From Bretschneidera sinensis (Eukaryota; Streptophyta; Magnoliopsida; Brassicales; Akaniaceae): a stretch of 64,000 nt of DNA. The notes beneath the pieces are model-generated. The model was given only the letters and a program-made list of their open reading frames with translations, had not been told where the DNA came from and made no database searches. Position 1 is the stretch's first letter, and each line of letters starts with the position of its first letter. The position numbers and the translations under genes are program-made. Shown piece by piece: positions 56,300-64,000 of this stretch. The stretch lies in assembly GCA_023935145.1 (NCBI GenBank), contig CM043701.1:75865817-75929816 (forward strand), given 5' to 3'.

Positions 56300-57150
56300 A
56301 ACACCGGCACTATCATGGTACCAATGATCAGTATCCCTTCTTGATTGAAAACATACCTACACCACACAGGATTTCACAATGCAACTCTTAGGTACCAAAA
56401 ATTGCTTGGGTTCTTTGGGGTAGTAGCCACCATAGCTTCTTCTTGAAAAAAGGATAATCCATTTTGATGTGTCCGGGTGTTTTGATTCAAAACAAATTAT
56501 TCGACCCTTCTTGATCAAATCATCTTTAGCATGTGCTTTCTTGCTTGAATTCTTCTTGAGCATCAATTACTTTTAAAATGTTTTGGTGATGAGAGCAATG
56601 TCTCAATCTTCTTTAGTTCTTTCATCATTATATTCCACTTGCTTGCTTATGGTAAACTTGAGAGCAACAGTCTTCTTCTTCTTAGACTCATCATCAAATT
56701 CATTATTGATGGCATTCATCTCATTGGTTAATAATGATCCAAGAAGGGTGTCACTATCAAGATTATCTAGATCCTTAGATTTCTAAATTGCCATCATCTT
56801 TGATTCCTAAGCTTTCGGAAATGAACTAAGAATCTTCTTACCAACTCGCCATTATCATGAACTCTACCAAGAACCTTCAAATCATTTATAATGTTTGCAA
56901 ATTGAGAATACATTTTTAATATTGATTCGGTATGAGACATTTTGAAAGCTTCATAATCCGATACCAATCTATAAATTTTCATTTTTTTTAATTTAATTAG
57001 TACCTTCATATATGATTTGAAGTTTATACCAAATTTTCTTGGCCAATTCACAACCAAAAATTTTATTGTATTCATCGATGTCTGAGGCACAATGAAACAT
57101 GCTAGTTGCCTTACTATTGAGAGAAACCATTTTTCAGTCCACATCATTAA
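56300..57150 (-). pseudogene. SIRE-type gag and protease entry, broken
   Basis: 57147-56794 holds a UBN2-type gag: EAFKMSHTESILKMYSQFANIINDLKVLGRV and NGELVRRFL. The zinc knuckle is reduced (ICFESKHPDTSK near 56510-56470; one Cys and the His lost). The protease site near 56315 reads WYHDSAG in place of Asp-Ser-Gly. The start codon region was not resolved; the leader 57150-57414 is non-coding. Confidence 0.8.
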
Positions 57151-57414
57151 ATTCTTGTCTAATCTAAGGGACTTAAATTTTTAGCTCTTTGTCTCTTATC
57201 TTTTTCAAAGGAATTCTTGGTCCATCCATAATAATTTCCCATAAGGAAAAGTCTTAACCATCTAGGAAGATTCTCATCCTATTTTTCCAATAGCTATTAT
57301 TTGTTCCGGTGAACAAAAGAGGTCTAATGGAGGAATGACCTTCACTAAGTATATTTCCTACATTGATTGCCACAGGATCTACTCTAGGATTTTAAGCCTA
57401 ATTAAAAGTACTTA

Positions 57415-57426
57415 GCTTTGATACCA
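57415..57426 (-). other. Initiator-Met PBS
   Basis: Plus strand gctttgatacca; one transition from gctctgatacca. Two bases from the 5' LTR. Confidence 0.85.
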
Positions 57427-57428
57427 AT

Positions 57429-58596
57429 TATTGATTAAGACAACACAAGAAGGGGGTAAATTTGGTTTAAATTTTTTTCAATTAATTTAAAAATTATAAG
57501 TTAATCAAGTACGCTAAATTAAAACAAGTGAACAAAGAACAATAAATATAAACTTTTTGGAAATTAAGAGAGTAAGGGAGGAGAGCTTGCAAACTTGATT
57601 TATAGTGGCTCAGTCACTTCTTGTGCCTAATCCACTCCTCGAGAGATTTTCTTGAGAGTTCACTTCATTATTCCAAGCAAAGAATCAAACCAAGCAACTT
57701 CAAGGTGTTGCTCAAACATTTACAATAAAGTCTTTTTCACTACAAATTTCTCTGCAAGTATTTAACACCTAATCACTCAAAAATCCGTTCCAAGAGTTAT
57801 ACCAACTCTTTTAAAATATGATAATGAAAAAATTATTTTTGGTACTCAAACAGAGAGATGACAATAAATACTTACAACTTAGAAATTTTCTCTCTTAAAA
57901 GTTCTTAACTCAACAATGGCTCAATTTTAGAAATTTGAAAACTCAAAGAAGCAATTAATGAGCTCTTGAATGCTTTACTTGAATTTAAATGCTCAATGAT
58001 GATGGGCATTTGCATTTTTAACATCTACTAGCTGTTTGAGATATTAAATTATCATTTGGTGCATTAAATGCTTTGTCCCGCATCTTTATTTTTGAAAACT
58101 AGCAGTTATTCACAACATGACATACGATTGTAATATTTGGACAATCAATTGTCTCTTTCAATTTTTTGTTTTGAAAAAGAGACTTGATACTTTCTTTTTG
58201 ATCATCAACTGTCCTTATGCTACTGTCGACTACACCCTCAAATAATTTGAAATTTTTACTTTGATTTTAAAAGTATAATTTGTTTTATGGATAAAATATT
58301 TTATCAAAGCAAATTTTGAGCAAAGATAGAGCTAAGAGTTTGAGAGAAAGATACAATATACTTAACCAATAATTGATCTTCAAAATCTTTGAACGAATTC
58401 AACTTCTATGGAATTCCGTGTGCGTTCCATCCATCTTGCCTACTTGCCTTGCACCATGCATGTGTGCATACTTTCTAGAGTGTGTGCATTGCTTCTAGAG
58501 TGCGTGCCTTGCACCTAATCACTTAGACATAGCTAAACAAAAAGTATCAGCATAATAATATGATTTTATCATTATCAAAATCAATTAGGATTAACA
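57429..58596 (-). repeat. 5' LTR of the SIRE-type element
   Basis: 1168 bp, colinear with 40924-42219, ending attaaca; shorter by several deletions near 58150-58260. Confidence 0.87.
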
Positions 58597-60950
58597 ATAA
58601 TGTTGATTTAATCTACTTTTTTTCCCTCATTATATTCCTGATAATAATTCTCTTTATCCATGAGGAAGTTGTTTACCAGAAAAATTCAATTCCAGAACTT
58701 TAAGGTTCCCAAATACTTATAACTTCTGGTAATTATCACTAAGTCAATAGCTGCTACTTTTGAAAACTCCTAATAACAAGGGTAATATACATATTTTTTC
58801 GCATTCAATTATCAATATGTTACGATATACTGAATCTTTTTGAATGAATTTTATTGAATAAAAAATCAAAAAATATTTTAAAAAATTAAAAAAAAAAGAT
58901 GAAAGTCAATAAAGCCCTTACTTTGTAGTCAATTTTTTGTTTATTCTCTTTAGAGATAAGCATTTCAAAGAAAATTATATCTATTTAATTAGAATAGTTG
59001 ATACATTGAAACTTTTTATAAATTATCTTAGCTCCATGATTCATTATTTGGTGACCGGATTACCAGAAAGCTATATTATATTGACAATTCTTTCTCTAAA
59101 AATCATCTATTAGTTTTTAAGAAAGGGATTGTCAATGCAAATTAAGGCAAAAAAACCCAATCAATTTTCAATTAAAGCCTATATAAATGTGACGTAAAAC
59201 ATTAAATAGAAGAAGAAAAAAAATATCTATACTTAATGATTGATTTCAGGTTAAGTATTTTTTTTTCTTTGTCGAATTAGGATTCTCTATATAAGAAATT
59301 ATTTTTTATATAATCCAAAAATTATTTTATGTATATAAATAAGAATTAAAAAAATAAATCATCAAGTAATTAAATTCATAATATTAAACTTTCTTTTTTT
59401 GATATAATCATGTTTACTTTTAACTCTATATTCATGTTTCTAATTGTTATATAAATTTTAGAGACTTTTTCCCAAAAAAAAAATTTAATTAGAGACTCAA
59501 TACAAACACGCTATTTAAAAAATTGTTACTTTATAAACAATTTTTTCAAAAAAAAAAACTATTACTATGTAATTAAATAAGTTAAATTAATTAAAAATAC
59601 TAATAAATTTTATTTAGAATATCTTTTATCTACTTAAATTTGATTTGTATCACAATAATAAATTAATCACAATATTAAATTTTGTCTAGAATTTTATTTT
59701 ATGAAAGATTTGTTTACATCAAAACAAAATTAATATTTTTAATATTATAAATTTTGATGATTGCATCTTATTTCATTTTTACAGAAATCAAAATATATTA
59801 TTTATTATTATTTTATAATTATATGCAAAAAAAATTAACCATAAATAATATCACGTACAACAGACGTTTCGTGATAATTAGTAAAATTAAAGGCAACGAT
59901 GTAACAAAATTATCTTCTATAAATTGATGTAAGAAAAACAAATGGTGTCGAGGTAATTTTATTCATTTCAAAACTTATTGCTCTGACAGTAACAAATGTT
60001 GCTATATGGTATTACCTAGCATTATCCAATAAATAATCAGCAGTAGCGTTAGTTTTAAAGGTGAGATTGGTGGCCTTAAAACTCGTTTGATTATTAAAGT
60101 GATGGACAAAGAGACATGTTTTCTACTCATACTGACGATTCTTTAAGCTTTAGGGGCCATGTTGGCCTTTTATTTTAACAGGAAAGCAAACATACTTTCT
60201 TAACTTTACTATATACCTCTATTCAAGAGAATATTTGAATGGACTTTTGATATTTTTGAACTTTCCTCTTTTTTTCTTCTTCCATTTCTGCTTTATTTTA
60301 GTTGTTGTCCATAGATTATATACGATTCTCTTCTTATTAATTTCAGTATAAAAACTTTGTGACCATGATCTGTTGCATTGATGACGGCGTCAAGTACAAG
60401 AGTGCCTGTGGAATCCATCGTCGCCCAAAGTAAAAATAAAAAACTGCTCATATAAGATATATTGATTAATTCGATATTTCTCGGTATAATTATTAAAGTC
60501 ATCCCTCAATTTTTTTCAAATTGACATTCCTAACATTACCCCTGCTCTAAAAAAAATTAATGTATCATTTTTCGATTTGCGTTATTGCTTCATTAAAAAT
60601 AAAAACATTATGAAATATTTTTTTGACTATTTGATTCTGACTTTGAGAGTAAAAGATATTTTGGGTGTGATTAGAATTCATAAAAATGTGTTGGTTGGGT
60701 GGTGAATGACATCTCTCTTTCGCACACAGACGCATACATGTTTAAAGCATGAAATAAGGGTCGAGTTGTACCCAAAAAAATAATGGTTGAGAAAGTTGGA
60801 GAAAACTGAAGTAAACTTTAAGATTTTGCAGTTAGTGGTAGCTGTCGATGGTTATGTTTCAATTATGCATGGCAATTAGGTCAAACTCACTTGTCAGCTT
60901 GTTGAGACAACAAAGACACCTCCCTCTCCACGAACTCGAGTTGCTACAGT

Positions 60951-60975
60951 ACTCTCTCTCTCTCTCTCTCTCTCA
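60951..60975. repeat. (CT)n microsatellite
   Basis: About 12 ct units. Confidence 0.9.
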
Positions 60976-61077
60976 TGAAACTTCTCTGTCCACACAAGCA
61001 GGCAAGCTAGCTCTAAAACCCAAAATATTTTTTCAGCAATAATTGGGGTTATTGGGGGATAAAGAAGTCTTTTTTTT

Positions 61078-61105
61078 TGGGGGGGGGGAGGGGGGAATAA
61101 GGGGC
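61078..61105 (+). other. G-tract, possible G-quadruplex
   Basis: A run of about 10 T and then about 10 G, one A, six G, aataa, four G. Four or more G-runs within 28 nt could form an intrastrand quadruplex. The abrupt T-to-G junction could also be an assembly or sequencing artefact. Confidence 0.55.
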
Positions 61106-61542
61106 ATCTGATGACCTGAACTGTCTAAACTCAGCAGGCATAAATGATAAACCTTTACCTGCCAAAACCAAAAAAAAATTGCAGTTAGTTTACACAAACT
61201 AAGTGTGAGATGCATAATAATAATGTCTCGAGTGTCAGACAGTGATTTACAGTATAGTATGATACTACTTTGAATAAAACAGTAAACTGTCTCTTGGCTT
61301 GGACCCATAAAAGGTTTTGTAAATAGCCTTCACTACATTTGAATTACTAGTAATTAAAGCACAAGGAAGCTAGTTCTTCTGGATGAAGGAAAATGAATTT
61401 CTTAGCTTAAAATTAATCTTAGGAAATCAATTAATTAAGAATAACTTAACCTTATACCATTCATCCATCTATCCCATGTTAATATTATGCATCAACTATT
61501 ATAATATCCAAAAACATAACGCATATATATAGGTGACTCATG

Positions 61543-61610
61543 AGCTTAACTCAACAGTTGCATCTCTCACCCTGTGAGAGTAATGTTCTGATTTCGATTC
61601 AAGTTAGCAT
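61543..61610 (+). repeat. tRNA-derived SINE-like head
   Basis: A-box-like gagcttaactcaacagttgc, then caccctgtgag and B-box-like gatttcgattc, in tRNA spacing. Confidence 0.4.
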
Positions 61611-61614
61611 CTAT

Positions 61615-62769
61615 TGATGCCAAAACCTTAACGGTCAATTTCACGATTTCTGCGAAAACCTGCACACACTAGAACACGTAAACTTAAAAGTTGCCCAGGG
61701 TTGGGTTTTTCGGGGGGCCTCTTCGACACTCAAGTCAATATTCTGTAGGAGAGAAGAGAGTATTGAGAGAGCTTAGAGGCATTATTGAAAACTTTGGAGC
61801 CTATAAAAAAGGAAATTTTAATTGAAGACTTGGGAGCCTATATAAAGGAAAGGGAGAAACCTTAATTAAAGGAGAAATCCTGTAGCCCTAGACACACAGC
61901 CTTAGAGAGATAGCTGGTAGCCCTCTCCTCCTTCATCCTGCAGCAGCAGTTGTCTTAATTCGGCACCAGTAGCTGCTTCTTCATAGCCGGAACCTACCTC
62001 GCCCCCTGCTCGGCATCCAACGTTGATTGCATAGTAGCCCTCGACAGTAGCAGCAGCTGAACGCACACTAGTTTACAGAATTATGGTGAATTCTTTGATG
62101 TTAAATTTAATTGTCAACATGAACTAAACTTTCTTTATTCCATGAAAATGATGTAATTTAATTTCAAACTATGCTTACTTTTCTATGTTGATTTGCAGTA
62201 ATTATCTTCTATGTTTGGCTGATTTATTTTCAACATATTGCTTCTAATTGATTGGCCATTAATTAGATGATCTTGATCTTGTGATTTGCTGTCGAAATAA
62301 GGAATTACATGATAGAACTTGGATATTTCAGCATAAGTAAATATAAGCATCGAAAGACTTATATGAACTTGTGTGGTCTAAAAAAATTGCTGGTCTTAAT
62401 GCTTTCTTGTTTTATTATTTTGCATACTCTTGTGTAGAATGATGAACAAAAATATTTCCAATTAACTATCGAAAGAGGCTTTTGGATAAGTTGAAGATTT
62501 CGCTAACAAACAGAGATGATTAATTTTAATTAGTTAGATGAGTTAAGCATTGTGAGGAATTAAGTGAAATCGGTTTCCTAGAAGTTCTTTCTCTTATTAA
62601 TTTGATATTTGAAAAACAGCTTTCTTTTCCTTTGATTATTTCCTTTAAATTGATTTTATTTCATATTGCAATTACAAACAACAAAAAGAGATTTTTCTGA
62701 GGATAATACTCTTCTTATCACTTTACTATAAAACTACGATACTGTGCACTTGCAGTTTTGCACCGATCA
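61615..62769 (+). repeat. 5' LTR, Athila/Tat-like
   Basis: The right end ...ccgatca is fixed by the linker and PBS. TATA-like ctatataaagga near 61832-61843, with a second weaker one upstream. The left end (tgatgcc at 61615) is only the nearest plausible TG. Confidence 0.6.
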
Positions 62770-62775
62770 AGTTTT

Positions 62776-62794
62776 TGGCACCGTTTCCGGTGAT
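62776..62794 (+). other. tRNA-Asp PBS
   Basis: tggcaccgtttccggtgat, three mismatches to the complement of the tRNA-Asp 3' end. The linker agtttt (62770-62775) is identical to that of the 35310-38910 element. Confidence 0.8.
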
Positions 62795-62857
62795 TAATTT
62801 CTTCTTATTTTTTCCAATATCGATACAAAACAATCTTGGTTTTAATTTAGAATTTTA

Positions 62858-62859
<2 letters not shown>

Positions 62860-62936
<77 letters not shown>
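62860..62936. repeat. (ATT)n microsatellite
   Basis: About 25 uninterrupted att units in the element leader; the poly-Tyr ORF across it is an artefact. Confidence 0.95.
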
Positions 62937-62938
<2 letters not shown>

Positions 62939-62964
62939 TACATATGCGTTTTTGACGTTTCAGG

Positions 62965-63142
62965 CGTCGTGCTAGATATCATGATAATACCCCTTTTGAT
63001 CGGGAGATTGAAAGAACCTTTAGATCACGAAGAAAAAATCATGTACTAGCCATGGCTGACGAATAACATGATGCACAACCTCGCACCTTGATTATGTACG
63101 ACCAGTTGTGAATGATAACTACTCGGGAATAAGACGTCAACC
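62965..63142 (+). pseudogene. Athila/Tat-like gag N-terminus, frameshifted
   Basis: Frame 1 (62965-63066): RRARYHDNTPFDREIERTF then AMADE and a TAA. Frame 2 (63090-63142): DYVRPVVNDNYSGIRRQPV. Both are the conserved opening of Athila/Tat gag; a frameshift lies between them. The gag is cut right after RRQPV by the next LTR. Confidence 0.78.
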
Positions 63143-64000
63143 TGTGGTGAATTTTAAATTACTCGCAAGCGCACGAGTCATTTGCAATATAGTGTTGTGC
63201 AAGTGCGAGGTCGAATCCACAGGGAATTGCGTTGTGAAAATATAATTTAATCTAAACTAACTTTATCTTAACCTAGTTCCGAATTTTGAATGATATTTTG
63301 AAAAAAAAAATTAAAACTAAACTAAATTGATTTTAAAAACTAATAATAAAAACACTAAGGTTTCCGAATCCACCCCACCAAAGTTTAAGCATATATGTCC
63401 TGAAAACATAGCCTATCAAAACATTCCATGAATCCAACTTACGACAAAAAACAAAGAATATCTCAATTAAACCAAAAGCATCCAATGTATTCGCTTTTAA
63501 CAAATCACAAAGGAAATCCAATTTAATCGAAAACAATTCAATGTATCCATCAGATGAAACACAAGGAATATCCAACAGAACAATTTAAACTCAATCAATC
63601 ACAAGATTAACTCAAATAATTGACAGAACATTTATACTAAAAAATTGTCAGATTTGTACAAGCAAATCTGAACTACTATGCCAAACAACGGCGAGGCTTC
63701 ATCTTCGACCTTAGCTGAAGATTCTAGCCACTCATAACTATGAAACTGCAATTCATAATAAAAGTGCTAAACATTAAACTAAAACAACTAAATAAAAAGA
63801 AATAAATAACTTTACATGGGAGAAATTCCACTCGCTGATGGGCGGCGCTTCCCCTCGTGGTAGCAAAGCGTTCAGGATCCACCAGAATGCTAGCAGACGT
63901 CCACCGGTTAACACCAAAGTGGCCCAGGAATTGTACACTGAATGATGAGGCCAGATGGTGTTTATATAGGGGGAGTCTCGGAGCACTGTAGGTTTCAGAT
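63143..64000 (-). repeat. Minus-strand LTR, Athila/Tat-like, runs off the window
   Basis: Begins tgtggtgaattt, then cgcaagcgcacgagtc and 'aatatagtgttgtgcaagtgcgaggtcgaatccacaggga', the same layout as the LTR end at 35310 (caagtgcacaagg...tatagtgtacgaatgcaagatc...acaggga). A TATA-like tatataaac on the minus strand lies near 63960-63970. The exact start (63143 or 63145) and the other end are unknown. Confidence 0.65.

Larger units (their letters stand above)
40924..58596 (-). mobile_element. SIRE/Maximus-type Copia, host of nested insertions
   Basis: LTRs are 40924-42219 and 57429-58596, sharing 'gagcttgcaaacttgatttatagtgg'-type text (with 'gtgcctaatccactcctc') and the final 'aaacaaaaagtat(t/c)agcataataatat' region. 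Flanking 5-mers are acgat and ataat; the two differences are C/T and G/A, consistent with a decayed CpG-containing TSD. Minus strand: PBS after the 5' LTR, then gag, protease, integrase, RT and RNase H (57150-53200), an extra ORF region (52790-51440), and the PPT before the 3' LTR. The 17.7-kb span exceeds the element because a MULE and a Gypsy element are nested in its 3' part. Confidence 0.9.
58602..61540. other. AT-rich spacer
   Basis: No gene I can support. An open frame at 60293-60502 (minus strand) contains ATMDSTGTLVLDAVINATDHGHK, which I do not recognise. 59460-59680 resembles 40260-40580 in its last part (taatatctt..acctatttaaat-type words), so a shared AT-rich repeat may flank the SIRE-type element. 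It also holds a CT microsatellite (60951-60975) and a G-tract (61078-61105). Confidence 0.5.
61615..63142 (+). mobile_element. Athila/Tat-like Gypsy element, 5' part
   Basis: A 5' LTR (about 61615-62769), a 6-nt linker agtttt, a tRNA-Asp PBS, a leader with a long ATT microsatellite and a gag start. It is cut near 63143 by a minus-strand LTR; the rest is outside the window or lost. The LTR start is approximate, with no TSD available. Confidence 0.75.

Noticed and set aside
60293..60502. ORF containing MDSTGTLVLDAVINATDHGHK
   Set aside because: Reads like protein locally, but I recognise no family and the surrounding DNA is non-coding; not strong enough to call a gene.
62775..62975. ORF with a long poly-Tyr tract
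   Set aside because: It is translation of the ATT microsatellite in the retroelement leader.

Overview
The window looks like a repeat-dense, AT-rich stretch of nuclear DNA from a eudicot plant. Almost all recognisable coding sequence belongs to transposable elements: Ty1/Copia and Ty3/Gypsy LTR retrotransposons, one Mutator-like (MULE) transposase, tRNA-derived SINE heads and long AT-rich spacers. I found no host protein-coding gene that I can name with confidence. The species cannot be set from the sequence. Element calls rest on paired LTRs, target-site duplications (TSDs), primer-binding sites (PBS), polypurine tracts (PPT) and domain motifs read by eye.

Layout. 1-1339: 3' part of a Gypsy-type LTR followed by a PBS-like word. 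1386-3143: small non-autonomous element on the minus strand. 3387-9554: complete Copia element on the plus strand, TSD CTCCC, polyprotein broken by stops and frameshifts. 10269-11899 and 11900-20251: two related short elements arranged tail to tail; the minus-strand one is split by a second complete Copia element (12146-18562, TSD GTATA), which itself carries a solo LTR (14426-15803). 20252-21240: 3' end of another Copia. 21245-26480: a third Copia, minus strand, broken at its outer end. 26485-35304: mostly non-coding AT-rich DNA with a MITE candidate, SINE-like heads and, at 35045-35165, a promoter/leader-like block ending in a splice-donor motif.

35310-38910 is a boundary-complete non-autonomous LTR element (perfect TSD TACGC) on the minus strand. 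At its PBS it carries the sequence of an entire tRNA-Asp(GUC), including the post-transcriptional CCA end. This is the most unusual object in the window.

40924-58596 is a three-layer nest. The outer layer is a SIRE/Maximus-type Copia on the minus strand, with an extra ORF region downstream of pol. Its 3' internal region holds a MULE with a minus-strand transposase and a convergent GRF zinc-finger gene. The transposase is in turn split by a chromovirus-like Gypsy element (44772-49060, TSD CTAAG). That Gypsy element is internally rearranged: it carries two copies of the same RNase H-to-integrase deletion junction, separated by a partial LTR. 58602-61540 is non-coding. 61615-63142 is the LTR, PBS and gag start of an Athila/Tat-like Gypsy element on the plus strand, cut by a minus-strand LTR that runs off the window end.

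Every polyprotein is degenerate, so none of these elements looks autonomous now. The sequence mainly records nested insertion, template switching during reverse transcription and CpG-type decay.
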